From: Antedon mediterranea
Lineage: Eukaryota; Echinodermata; Crinoidea; Comatulida; Antedonidae
Assembly: GCF_964355755.1 (NCBI RefSeq)
Contig: NC_092680.1
Coordinates: 11,201,001 to 11,265,000 of the forward strand
DNA length: 64,000 nucleotides
Direction of reading: 5' to 3'
How positions within the stretch are numbered: position 1 is the stretch's first letter; each line of letters begins with the position of its first letter. A program made the translations under genes and the position numbers. The notes below the pieces were generated by a model that had not been told where the DNA came from, did no database searches, and saw only the letters and a program-made list of their open reading frames with translations. Below, piece by piece: positions 33,620-46,935 of the stretch.

Positions 33620-36600
33620 TTGTGCACTTTAATGATTTGTGTGAAAAGTTTTACGAAATGCTCAAAATGGTCTAAAACGGTTTCTAATGTGATTTTAAGC
33701 ACTTTGATGTTTTTGTGTAACCAAGTTTTTTCGAAAATCACAAAATGGTCTAAAACGTCTCCAAATGCGATTTCAAGCTTTTCTAAGCACTTTGGTGTTT
33801 TTATGTTAACAAGTTTTTTCGAAAATCACAAAATGGTCTAAAACGTCTCCAAATGCGATTTGAGGATATTCTGAGCACTTTGGTGTTTTTATGTTATAAA
33901 GTTTTTTCGAAAATCACAAAATGGTCTAAAACGTCTCCAAATGCGATTTGAAGCTATTCTGTACACTTTGATGTTTTGTGTGAAAAAGTTTTGTCGAAAT
34001 GCTCAAAATGGTCTAAAACGTTTTTAAAACGATATTAAGCTATTTTGTGCTCTTTGATGTTTTTGTGTAACCAAGTTTCATCGAAATCAACAAAATGGTC
34101 TAATACGTCTCCAAATGCGATTTGAAGTTTTTCCAAGCACTTTGCTGTTTTTATGTTAACAAGTTTTTTCGAAAATCACAAAATGGTCTAAAACGTCTTC
34201 AAATGCGATTTGAAGCTATTCTGTACACTTTGATGTTTTGTGTGAAAAAGTTTTGTCGAAATGCTCAAAATGGTCTAAAACGTTTTTAAATACGATATAA
34301 AGCTATTTTGTGATCTTTGATGTTTTTGTGTGAAAAGTTTTATCGAAATGCTCAAAATGGTCTAAAACGGTTTCTAATGCGATTTGAAGCTATTCTGTAC
34401 CCTTTGAAGTTTTTTGTGAAAAAGTTTTCTCGAAATGCTCAAAATGGTCTAAAAAGTTTTTATATACCATATTAAGCTATTTTGTGCACTTTGATGTTTT
34501 TTGTGAAAAGTTTTATCGAAATGCTCAAAATGGTCTAAAACGGTTTCTATTGGGATTTTAAGCACTTTGATGATTTTGTGTAACCAAGTTTCATCGAAAT
34601 GTACAAAATGGTCTAAAACGTCTCCAAATGCGATTTGAAGCTATTCTAAGTACTTTTGTGTTTTTATGTTAACAAGTTTTTTTTTAAATCACAAAATGGT
34701 CTAAAACGTCTTCAAATGCGATTTGAAGCTATTCTGTACACTTTGATGTTTTGTGTGAAAAGGTTTTGTCGAAATGCTCAAAATGGTCTAAAACGTTTTT
34801 AAATACGATATTAAGCTATTTTGTGATCTTTGATGTTTTTGTGTGAAAAGTTTTATCGAAATGCTCAAAATGGTCTAAAACGGTTTCTATTGTGATTTTA
34901 AGCACTTTGATGATTTTGTGTAACCAAGTTTCATCGAAATGTACAAAATGGTCTAAAACGTCTCCAAATGCGATTTGAAGCTATTCTAAGTACTTTTGTG
35001 TTTTTATGTTAACAAGTTTTTTCGAAAATCACAAAATGGTCTAAAACATCTTCAAATGCGATTTGAAGCTATTCTGTACACTTTGATGTTTTGTGTGAAA
35101 AAGTTTTGTCGAAATGCTCAAAATGGTCAAAAATGGTTTCTAATGTGATTTTAAGCACAAGCACTTTGGTGTTTTTATGTTAACAAGTTTTTTCGAAAAT
35201 CACAAAATGGTCTAAAACGTCTCCAAATGCGATTTGAAGATATTCTGAGCACTTTGGTGTTTTTATGTTAAAAAGTTTTTTCGAAAATCACAAAATGGTC
35301 TAAAACGTCTCAAAATGCGATTTGAAGCTAATCTGTACACTTTGATGTTTTGTGTGAAAAAGTTTTGTCGAAATGCTCAAAATGGTCTAAAACGTTTTTA
35401 AATACGGTATTAAGCTATTTTGTGCTCTTTGATGTTTTTGTGTAACCAAGTTTCATCGAAAATCACAAAATGGTCTAAAACGTCTTCAAATGCGATTTGA
35501 AGCTATTCTGTACACTTTGATGTTTTGTGTGAAAAAGTTTTGTCAAAATGCTCAAAATGGTCTAAAACGTTTTTAAAACGATATTAAGCTATTTTGTGCT
35601 CTTTGATGTTTTTGTGTAACCAAGTTTCATCGAAAATCACAAAATGGTCTAAAACGTCTCCAAATGCGATTTGAAGCTTTTCTAAGCACTTTGGTGTTTT
35701 TATGTTAACAAGTTTTTTCGAAAATCACGAAATGGTCTAAAATGTCTCCAAATGCGATTTGAAGATATTCTGAGCACTTAGATGTTTTTGTGTGAAAAGT
35801 TTTATCGAAATGCTCAAAATGGTCTAAAACGGTTTCTAATGCGATTTGAAGCTATTCTGTACACTTTGAAGTTTTTTGTGAAAAAGTTTTCTCGAAATGC
35901 TCAAAATGGTCTAAAACGTTTTTATATACCATATTAAGCTATTTTGTGCACTTTTATGTTTTGTGTGAAAAAGTTTTGTCGAAATTCTCAAAATGGTCTA
36001 AAACGTTTTTAAATACGATATTAAGCTGTTTTGTGCACTTTGATGATTTGTGTGAAAAGTTTTAACGAAATGCTCAAAATGGTCAAAAACGGTTTCTAAT
36101 GTGATTTTAAGCACTTTGATGTTTTTGTGTAACCAAGTTTTTTCAAAAATCACAAAATGGTCTAAAACGTCTCCAAATGCGATTTGAAGCTTTTCTAAGC
36201 ACTTTGGTGTTTTTATGTTTACAAGTTTTTTCGAAAATCACAAAATGGTCTAAAACGTCTCCAAATGCGATTTGAAGCTATTCTGTACACTTTGATGTTT
36301 TGTGTGAAAAAGTTTTGTCGAAATGCTCAAAATGGTCTAAAACATTTTTAAATACGATATTAAGCTATTTTGTGATCTTTGATGTTTTTGTGTGAAAAGT
36401 TTTATCGAAATGCTCAAAATGGTCTAAAACGGTTTCTATTGTGATTTTAAGCACTTTGATGATTTTGTGTAACCAAGTTTTATCGAAATGTACAAAATGG
36501 TCTAAAACGTCTCCAAATGCGATTTGAAGCTATTCTAAGTACTTTTGTGTTTTTATGTTAACAAGTTTTTTCGAAAATCACAAAATGGTCTAAAACGTCT

Positions 36601-37147
36601 TCAAATGCGATTTGAAGCTATTCTGTACACTTTGATGTTTTGTGTGAAAAAGTTTTGTCAAAATGCTCAAAATGGTCTAAAACGTTTTTAAAACGATATT
36701 AAGCTATTTTGTGCTCTTTGATGTTTTTGTGTAACCAAGTTTCATCGAAAATCACAACATGGTATAAAACGTCTCCAAATGCGATTTGAAGCTTTTCTAA
36801 GCACTTTGGTGTTTTTATGTTAACAAGTTTTTTCGAAAATCACAAAATGGTCTAAAACGTCTCCAAATGCGATTTGAAGCTTTTCTAAGCACTTTGGTGT
36901 TTTTTTGTTAACAAGTTTTTTCAAAAATCTTGAAATGGTCTAAAATGTCTCCAAATGCGATTTGAAGATATTCTGAGCACTTTGGTGTTTTTATGTTAAA
37001 AAGTTTTTTCGAAAATCACAAAATGGTCTAAAACGTCTCCAAATGCGATTTGAAGCTCTTCTGTACACTTTGATGTTTTGTGTGAAAAAGATTTGTCGAT
37101 ATGCTCAAAATGGTCTAAAACGTTTTTAAATACGATATTAAGCTGTT
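33620..37147. repeat. Mid-level segment, 3,528 bp (S2, first)
   Basis: Exact-length counterpart of 5257-8784 at offset 28,363, with the T9 monomer near 34.68 kb and the 84-bp hybrid monomer at 35119. A private G replaces A in 'aatacggtatt' near 35406. Confidence 0.82.
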
Positions 37148-40067
37148 TTGTGCACTTTAATGATTTGTGTGAAAAGTTTTACGAAATGCTCAAAATGGTC
37201 TAAAACGGTTTCTAATGTGATTTTAAGCACTTTGATGTTTTTGTGTAACCAAGTTTTTTCGAAAATCACAAAATGGTCTAAAACGTCTCCAAATGCGATT
37301 TCAAGCTTTTCTAAGCACTTTGGTGTTTTTATGTTAACAAGTTTTTTCGAAAATCACAAAATGGTCTAAAACGTCTCCAAATGCGATTTGAGGATATTCT
37401 GAGCACTTTGGTGTTTTTATGTTATAAAGTTTTTTCGAAAATCACAAAATGGTCTAAAACGTCTCCAAATGCGATTTGAAGCTATTCTGTACACTTTGAT
37501 GTTTTGTGTGAAAAAGTTTTGTCGAAATGCTCAAAATGGTCTAAAACGTTTTTAAAACGATATTAAGCTATTTTGTGCTCTTTGATGTTTTTGTGTAACC
37601 AAGTTTCATCGAAATCAACAAAATGGTCTAATACGTCTCCAAATGCGATTTGAAGTTTTTCCAAGCACTTTGCTGTTTTTATGTTAACAAGTTTTTTCGA
37701 AAATCACAAAATGGTCTAAAACGTCTTCAAATGCGATTTGAAGCTATTCTGTACACTTTGATGTTTTGTGTGAAAAAGTTTTGTCGAAATGCTCAAAATG
37801 GTCTAAAACGTTTTTAAATACGATATAAAGCTATTTTGTGATCTTTGATGTTTTTGTGTGAAAAGTTTTATCGAAATGCTCAAAATGGTCTAAAACGGTT
37901 TCTAATGCGATTTGAAGCTATTCTGTACCCTTTGAAGTTTTTTGTGAAAAAGTTTTCTCGAAATGCTCAAAATGGTCTAAAAAGTTTTTATATACCATAT
38001 TAAGCTATTTTGTGCACTTTGATGTTTTTTGTGAAAAGTTTTATCGAAATGCTCAAAATGGTCTAAAACGGTTTCTTTTGGGATTTTAAGCACTTTGATG
38101 ATTTTGTGTAACCAAGTTTCATCGAAATGTACAAAATGGTCTAAAACGTCTCCAAATGCGATTTGAAGCTATTCTAAGTACTTTTGTGTTTTTATGTTAA
38201 CAAGTTTTTTCGAAAATCACAAAATGGTCTAAAACGTCTTCAAATGCGATTTGAAGCTATTCTGTAACACTTTTATGTTTTGTGTGAAAAAGTTTTGTCG
38301 AAATTCTCAAAATGGTCTAAAACGTTTTTAAATACGATATTAAGCTGTTTTGTGCACTTTGATGATTTGTGTGAAAATTTTTAACGAAATGCTCAAAATG
38401 GTCAAAAACGGTTTCTAATGTGATTTTAAGCACTTTGATGTTTTTGTGTAACCAAGTTTTTTCAAAAATCACAAAATGGTCTAAAACGTCTCCAAATGCG
38501 ATTTGAAGCTTTTCTAAGCACTTTGGTGTTTTTATGTTAACAAGTTTTTTCGAAAATCACAAAATGGTCTAAAACGTCTCCAAATGCGATTTGAAGATAT
38601 TCTGAGCACTTTGGTTTTTTTATGTTAAAAAGTTTTTTCGAAAATCACAAAATAGTCTAAAACGTCTCCAAATGCGATTTGAAGCTATTCTGTACACTTT
38701 GATGTTTTGTGTGAAAAAGTTTTGTCGAAATGCTCAAAATGGTCTAAAACGTTTTTAAAATGATATTAAGCTATTTTGTGCTCTTTGATGTTTTTGTGTA
38801 ACCAAGTTTCATCGAAAATCACAAAAAGGTCTAAAACGTCTCAAAATGCGATTTGAAGCTTTTCTAAGCACTTTGGTGTTTTTATGTTAACAAGTTTTTT
38901 CGAAAATCACGAAATGGTCTAAAATGTCTCCAAATGCGATTTGAAGATATTCTGAGCACTTTGGTGTTTTTATGTTAAAAAGTTTTATCGAAAATCACAA
39001 AATGGTCTAAAACGTCTCCAAATGCGATTTGAAGCTCTTCTGTACACTTTGATGTTTTGTGTGAAAAAGTTTTGTCGAAATGCTCAAAATGGTCTAAAAC
39101 GTTTTTAAATACGATATTAAGCTGTTTTGTGCACTTTGATGATTTGTGTGAAAAGTTTTAACGAAATGCTCAAAATGGTCTAAAACGGTTTCTAATGTGA
39201 TTTTAAGCACTTTGATGTTTTTGTGTAACCAAGTTTTATCGAAAATCACAAAATAGTCTAAAACGTCTCCAAATGCGATTTGAAGCTTTTCTAAGCACTT
39301 TGGTGTTTTTATGTTAACAAGTTTTTTCGAAAATCACAAAATGGTCTAAAACGACTCCAAATGCGATTTGAAGCTATTCTGTACACTTTGATGTTTTGTG
39401 TGAAAAAGTTTTGTCGAAATGCTCAAAATGGTCTAAAACATTTTTAAATACGATATTAAGCTATTTTGTGATCTTTGATGTTTTTGTGTGAAAAGTTTTA
39501 TCCAAATGCTCAAAATGGTCTAAAACGGTTTCTATTGTGATTTTAAGCACTTTGATGATTTTGTGTAACCAAGTTTCATCGAAATGTACAAAATGGTCTA
39601 AAACGTCTCCAAATGCGATTTGAAGCTATTCTAAGTACTTTTGTGTTTTTATGTTAACAAGTTTTTTCGAAAATCACAAAATGGTCTAAAACGTCTTCAA
39701 ATGCGATTTGAAGCTATTCTGTACACTTTGATGTTTTGTGTGAAAAAGTTTTGTCAAAATGCTCAAAATGGTCTAAAACGTTTTTAAAACGATATTTAGC
39801 TATTTTGTGCTCTTTGATGTTTTTGTGTAACCAAGTTTCATCGAAAATCACAACATGGTCTAAAACGTCTCCAAATGCGATTTGAAGCTTTTCTAAGCAC
39901 TTTGGTGTTTTTATGTTAACAAGTTTTTTCGAAAATCACAAAATGGTCTAAAACGTCTTCAAATGCGATTTGAAGCTATTCTGTACACTTTGATGTTTTG
40001 TGTGAAAAAGATTTGTCGATATGCTCAAAATGGTCTAAAACGTTTTTAAATACGATATTAAGCTGTT
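37148..40067. repeat. Mid-level segment, 2,920 bp (S2, second)
   Basis: Counterpart of 8785-11704 at offset 28,363, with all marker variants present. Private changes include 'tttcttttggg' near 38086 and 'gaaaatttttaac' near 38378. Confidence 0.82.
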
Positions 40068-42003
40068 TTGTGCACTTTAATGATTTGTGTGAAAAGTTTT
40101 ACGAAATGCTCAAAATGGTCTAAAACGGTTTCTAATGTGATTTTAAGCACTTTGATGTTTTTGTGTAACCAAGTTTTTTCGAAAATCACAAAATGGTCTA
40201 AAACGTCTCCAAATGCGATTTCAAGCTTTTCTAAGCACTTTGGTGTTTTTATGTTAACAAGTTTTTTCGAAAATCACAAAATGGTCTAAAACGTCTCCAA
40301 ATGCGATTTGAGGATATTCTAAGCACTTTGGTGTTTTTATGTTAAAAAGTTTTTTCGAAAATCACAAAATGGTCTAAAACGTCTCCAAATGCGATTTGAA
40401 GCTATTCTGTACACTTTGATGTTTTGTGTGAAAAAGTTTTGTCGAAATGCTCAAAATGGTCTAAAACGTTTTTAAAACGATATTAAGCTATTTTGTGCTC
40501 TTTGATGTTTTTGTGTAACCAAGTTTCATCGAAATCAACAAAATGGTCTAATACGTCTCCAAATGCGATTTGAAGTTTTTCCAAGCACTTTGCTGTTTTT
40601 ATGTTAACAAGTTTTTTCGAAAATCACAAAATGGTCTAAAACGTCTTCAAATGCGATTTGAAGCTATTCTGTACACTTTGATGTTTTGTGTGAAAAAGTT
40701 TTGTCGAAATGCTCAAAATGGTCTAAAACGTTTTTAAATACGATATAAAGCTATTTTGTGATCTTTGATGTTTTTGTGTGAAAAGTTTTATCGAAATGCT
40801 CAAAATGGTCTAAAACGTCTCCAAATGCGATTTGAAGCTCTTCTGTACAGTTTGATGTTTTGTGTGAAAAAGTTTTGTCGAAATGCTCAAAATGGTCTAA
40901 AACGTTTTTAAATACGATATTAAGCTATTTTGTGATCTTTGATGTTTTTGTGTGAAAAGTTTTATCGAAATGCTCAAAATGGTCTAAAACGGTTTCTATT
41001 GTGATTTTAAGCACTTTGATGATTTTGTGTAACCAAGTTTCATCGAAATGTACAAAATGGTCTAAAACGTCTCCAAATGCGATTTGAAGCTATTCTAAGT
41101 ACTTTTGTGTTTTTATGTTAACAAGTTTTTTCGAAAATCACAAAATGGTCTAAAACGTCTTCAAATGCGATTTGAAGCTATTCTGTACACTTTGATGTTT
41201 TGTGTGAAAAAGATTTGTCGATATGCTCAAAATGGTCTAAAACGTTTTTAAATACGATATTAAGCTGTTTTGTGCACTTTAATGATTTGTGTGAAAAGTT
41301 TTACGAAATGCTCAAAATGGTCTAAAACGGTTTCTAATGTGATTTTAAGCACTTTGATGTTTTTGTGTAACCAAGTTTTTTCGAAAATCACAAAATGGTC
41401 TAAAACGTCTCCAAATGCGATTTCAAGCTTTTCTAAGCACTTTGGTGTTTTTATGTTAACAAGTTTTTTCGAAAATCACAAAATGGTCTAAAACGTCTCC
41501 AAATGCGATTTGAGGATATTCTAAGCACTTTGGTGTTTTTATGTTAAAAAGTTTTTTCGAAAATCACAAAATGGTCTAAAACGTCTCCAAATGCGATTTG
41601 AAGCTATTCTGTACACTTTGATGTTTTGTGTGAAAAAGTTTTGTCGAAATGCTCAAAATGGTCTAAAACGTTTTTAAAACGATATTAAGCTATTTTGTGC
41701 TCTTTGATGTTTTTGTGTAACCAAGTTTCATCGAAATCAACAAAATGGTCTAATACGTCTCCAAATGCGATTTCTAGTTTTTCCAAGCACTTTGCTGTTT
41801 TTATGTTAACAAGTTTTTTCGAAAATCACAAAATGGTCTAAAACGTCTTCAAATGCGATTTGAAGCTATTCTGTACACTTTGATGTTGTTGTGTGAAAAA
41901 GTTTTGTCGAAATGCTCAAAATGGTCTAAAACGTTTTTAAATACGATATAAAGCTATTTTGTGATCTTTGATGTTTTTGTGTGAAAAGTTTTATCGAAAT
42001 GCT
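39953..42003. repeat. 1,202-bp tandem duplication in the S2 tail
   Basis: Landmarks at 40068 and 41270 repeat the arrangement at 11705 and 12907. One private change, 'gtacagtttg' near 40850, is absent from S1. That the same duplication sits in both S tails shows it predates the top-level duplication of the 28.4-kb unit. Confidence 0.8.
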
Positions 42004-45000
42004 CAAAATGGTCTAAAACGGTTTCTAATGCGATTTGAAGCTATTCTGTACCCTTTGAAGTTTTTTGTGAAAAAGTTTTCTCGAAATGCTCAAAATGGTC
42101 TAAAAAGTTTTTATATACCATATTAAGCTATTTTGTGCACTTTGATGTTTTTTGTGAAAAGTTTTATCGAAATGCTCAAAATGGTCTAAAACGGTTTCTA
42201 TTGGGATTTTAAGCACTTTGATGATTTTGTGTAACCAAGTTTCATCGAAATGTACAAAATGGTCTAAAACGTCTCCAAATGCGATTTGAAGCTATTCTAA
42301 GTACTTTTGTGTTTTTATGTTAACAAGTTTTTTCGAAAATCACAAAATGGTCTAAAACGTCTTCAAATGCGATTTGAAGCTATTCTGTACACTTTTATGT
42401 TTTGTGTGAAAAAGTTTTGTCGAAATTCTCAAAATGGTCTAAAACGTTTTTAAATACGATATTAAGCTGTTTTGTGCACTTTGATGATTTGTGTGAAAAG
42501 TTTTAACGAAATGCTCAAAATGGTCAAAAACGGTTTCTAATGTGATTTTAAGCACTTTGATGTTTTTGTGTAACCAAGTTTTTTCAAAAATCACAAAATG
42601 GTCTAAAACGTCTCCAAATGCGATTTGAAGCTTTTCTAAGCACTTTGGTGTTTTTATGTTAACAAGTTTTTTCGAAAATCACAAAATGGTCTAAAACGTC
42701 TCCAAATGCGATTTGAAGATATTCTGAGCACTTTGGTGTTTTTATGTTAAAAAGTTTTTTCGAAAATCACAAAATAGTCTAAAACGTCTCCAAATGCGAT
42801 TTGAAGCTATTCTGTACACTTTGATGTTTTGTGTGAAAAAGTTTTGTCGAAATGCTCAAAATGGTCTAAAACGTTTTTAAAACGATATTAAGCTATTTTG
42901 TGCTCTTTGATGTTTTTATGTAACCAAGTTTCATCGAAAATCACAAAATGGTCTAAAACGTCTCAAAATGCGATTTGAAGCTTTTCTAAGCACTTTGGTG
43001 TTTTTATGTTAACAAGTTTTTTCGAAAATCACGAAATGGTCTAAAATGTCTCCAAATGCGATTTGAAGATATTCTGAGCACTTTGGTGTTTTTATGTTAA
43101 AAAGTTTTTTCGAAAATCACAAAATGGTCTAAAACGTCTCCAAATGCGATTTGAAACTCTTCTGTACACTTTGATGTTTTGTGTGAAAAAGTTTTGTCGA
43201 AATGCTCAAAATGGTCTAAAACGTTTTTAAATACGATATTAAGCTGTTTTGTGCACTTTGATGATTTGTGTGAAAAGTTTTAACGAAATGCTCAAAATGG
43301 TCTAAAACGGTTTCTAATGTGATTTTAAGCACTTTGATGTTTTTGTGTAACCAAGTTTTATCGAAAATCACAAAATAGTCTAAAACGTCTCCAAATGCGA
43401 TTTGAAGCTTTTCTAAGCACTTTGGTGTTTTTATGTTAACAAGTTTTTTCGAAAATCACAAAATGGTCTAAAACGTCTCCAAATGCGATTTGAGGATATT
43501 CTGAGCACTTTGGTGTTTTTTTGTTAAAAAGTTTTTTCGAAAATCACAAAATGGTCTAAAACGTCTCCAAATGCGATTTGAAGCTATTCTGTACACTTTG
43601 ATGTTTTGTGTGAAAAAGTTTTGTCGAAATGCTCAAAATGGTCTAAAACATTTTTAAATACGATATTAAGCTATTTTGTGATCTTTGATGTTTTTGTGTG
43701 AAAAGTTTTATCGAAATGCTCAAAATGGTCTAAAACGGTTTCTATTGTGATTTTAAGCACTTTGATGATTTTGTGTAACCAAGTTTTATCGAAATGTACA
43801 AAATGGTCTAAAACGTCTCCAAATGCGATTTGAAGCTATTCTAAGTACTTTTGTGTTTTTATGTTAACAAGTTTTTTCGAAAATCACAAAATGGTCTAAA
43901 ACGTCTTCAAATGCGATTTGAAGCTATTCTGTACACTTTGATGTTTTGTGTGAAAAAGTTTTGTCAAAATGCTCAAAATGGTCCAAAACGTTTTTAAAAC
44001 GATATTAAGCTATTTTGTGCTCTTTGATGTTTTTGTGTAACCAAGTTTCATCGAAAATCACAACATGGTCTAAAACGTCTCCAAATGCGATTTGAAGCTT
44101 TTCTAAGCACTTTGGTGTTTTTATGTTAACAAGTTTTTTCGAAAATCACAAAATGGTCTAAAACGTCTCCAAATGCGATTTGAAGCTCTTCTGTACACTT
44201 TGATGTTTTGTTTGAAAAAGTTTTGTCGAAATTCTCAAAATGGTCTAAAACGTTTTTAAATACGATATTAAGCTGTTTTGTGCACTTTGATGATTTGTGT
44301 GAAAAGTTTTAACGAAATGCTCAAAATGGTCTAAAACGGTTTCTAATGTGATTTTAAGCACTTTGATGTTTTTGTGTAACCAAGTTTTTTCGAAAATCAC
44401 AAAATAGTCTAAAACGTCTCCAAATGCGATTTGAAGCTATTCTGTACACTTTTATGTTTTGTGTGAAAAAGTTTTGTCGAAATGCTCAAAATGGTCTAAA
44501 ACGTTTTAATATACCATATTAAGCTATTTTGTGCACTTTGATGTTTTTTGTGAAAAGTTTTATCGAAATCCTCAAAATGGTCTAAAACGGTTTCTATTGT
44601 GATTTTAAGCACTTTGATGATTTTGTGTAACCAAGTTTCATCGAAATGTACAAAATGGTCTAAAACGTCTCCAAATGCGATTTGAAGCTATTCTAAGTAC
44701 TTTTGTGTTTTTATGTTAACAAGTTTTTTTTTAAATCACAAAATGGTCTAAAACGTCTTCAAATGCGATTTGAAGCTATTCTGTACACTTTGATGTTTTG
44801 TGTGAAAAAGTTTTGTCGAAATGCTCAAAATGGTCTAAAACGTTTTTAAATACGATATTAAGCTATTTTGTGATCTTTGATGTTTTTGTGTGAAAAGTTT
44901 TATCGAAATGCTCAAAATGGTCTAAAACGGTTTCTATTGTGATTTTAAGCACTTTGATGATTTTGTGTAACCAAGTTTCATCGAAATGTACAAAATGGTC

Positions 45001-46935
45001 TAAAACGTCTCCAAATGCGATTTGAAGCTATTCGAAGTACTTTTGTGTTTTTATGTTAACAAGTTTTTTCGAAAATCACAAAATGGTCTAAAACGTCTTC
45101 AAATGCGATTTGAAGCTATTCTGTACACTTTGATGTTTTGTGTGAAAAAGTTTTGTCGAAATGCTCAAAATGGTCTAAAACGTTTTTAAATACGATATTA
45201 AGCTATTTTGTGCTCTTTGATGTTTTTGTGTAACCAAGTTTCATCGAAAATCACAAAATGGTCTAAAACGTCTTCAAATGCGATTTGAAGCTATTCTGTA
45301 CACTTTGATGTTTTGTGTGAAAAAGTTTTGTCAAAATGCTCAAAATGGTCTAAAACGTTTTTAAAACGATATTAAGCTATTTTGTGCTCTTTGATGTTTT
45401 TGTGTAACCAAGTTTCATCGAAAATCACAAAATGGTCTAAAACGTCTCCAAATGCGATTTGAAGCTTTTCTAAGCACTTTGGTGTTTTTATGTTAACAAG
45501 TTTTTTCGAAAATCACGAAATGGTCTAAAATGTCTCCAAATGCGATTTGAAGATATTCTGAGCACTCAGATGTTTTTGTGTGAAAAGTTTTATCGAAATG
45601 CTCAAAATGGTCTAAAACGGTTTCTAATGCGATTTGAAGCTATTCTGTACACTTTGAAGTTTTTTGTGAAAAAGTTTTCTCGAAATGCTCAAAATGGTCT
45701 AAAACGTTTTTATATACCATATTAAGCTATTTTGTGCACTTTTATGTTTTGTGTGAAAAAGTTTTGTTGAAATTCTCAAAATGGTCTAAAACGTTTTTAA
45801 ATACGATATTAAGCTGTTTTGTGCACTTTGATGATTTGTGTGAAAAGTTTTAACGAAATGCTCAAAATGGTCAAAAACGGTTTCTAATGTGATTTTAAGC
45901 ACTTTGATGTTTTTGTGTAACCAAGTTTTTTCAAAAATCACAAAATGGTCTAAAACGTCTCCAAATGCGATTTGAAGCTTTTCTAAGCACTTTGGTGTTT
46001 TTATGTTAACAAGTTTTTTCGAAAATCACAAAATGGTCTAAAACGTCTCCAAATGCGATTTGAAGCTATTCTGTACACTTTGATGTTTTGTGTGAAAAAG
46101 TTTTGTCGAAATGCTCAAAATGGTCTAAAACATTTTTAAATACGATATTAAGCTATTTTGTGATCTTTGATGTTTTTGTGTGAAAAGTTTTATCGAAATG
46201 CTCAAAATGGTCTAAAACGGTTTCTATTGTGATTTTAAGCACTTTGATGATTTTGTGTAACCAAGTTTCATCGAAATGTACAAAATGGTCTAAAACGTCT
46301 CCAAATGCGATTTGAAGCTATTCTAAGTACTTTTGTGTTTTTATGTTAACAAGTTTTTTCGAAAATCACAAAATGGTCTAAAACGTCTTCAAATGCGATT
46401 TGAAGCTATTCTGTACACTTTGATGTTTTGTGTGAAAAAGTTTTGTCAAAATGCTCAAAATGGTCTAAAACGTTTTTAAAACGATATTAAGCTATTTTGT
46501 GCTCTTTGATGTTTTTGTGTAACCAAGTTTCATCGAAAATCACAACATGGTATAAAACGTCTCCAAATGCGATTTGAAGCTTTTCTAAGCACTTTGGTGT
46601 TTTTATGTTAACAAGTTTTTTCGAAAATCACAAAATGGTCTAAAACGTCTCCAAATGCGATTTGAAGCTTTTCTAAGCACTTTGGTGTTTTTATGTTAAC
46701 AAGTTTTTTCGAAAATCTTGAAATGGTCTAAAATGTCTCCAAATGCGATTTGAAGATATTCTGAGCACTTTGGTGTTTTTATGTTAAAAAGTTTTTTCGA
46801 AAATCACAAAATGGTCTAAAACGTCTCCAAATGCGATTTGAAGCTCTTCTGTACACTTTGATGTTTTGTGTGAAAAAGATTTGTCGATATGCTCAAAATG
46901 GTCTAAAACGTTTTTAAATACGATATTAAGCTGTT

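Larger units (their letters stand above)
13317..41679. repeat. Complete 28,363-bp higher-order repeat period (L1 + S2)
   Basis: The sequence starting at 13317 restarts at 41680, with the same rare 'gatttctag' variant about 90 bases in (near 13408 and 41770; also near 92 at the window start). Landmarks at 3861, 5257, 8785, 11705 and 12907 recur at 32224, 33620, 37148, 40068 and 41270, each exactly 28,363 bases later. The period is made of one long and one short block, roughly 330 monomers. The next copy starts at 41680 and runs off the window. The start point is conventional, as in any tandem array. Confidence 0.9.
28364..41679. repeat. Short-type block S2 (13,316 bp)
   Basis: Same length as S1, and all its landmarks lie exactly 28,363 bases after those of S1. 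The first ~1 kb differs from S1 (it continues the L1 tail) and converges on the S1 sequence around 29.3-29.45 kb. Private single-base differences from S1 that I noticed include those near 35406, 38086, 38378 and 40850. The tail repeats the 1,202-bp step (40068 to 41270). Confidence 0.88.
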
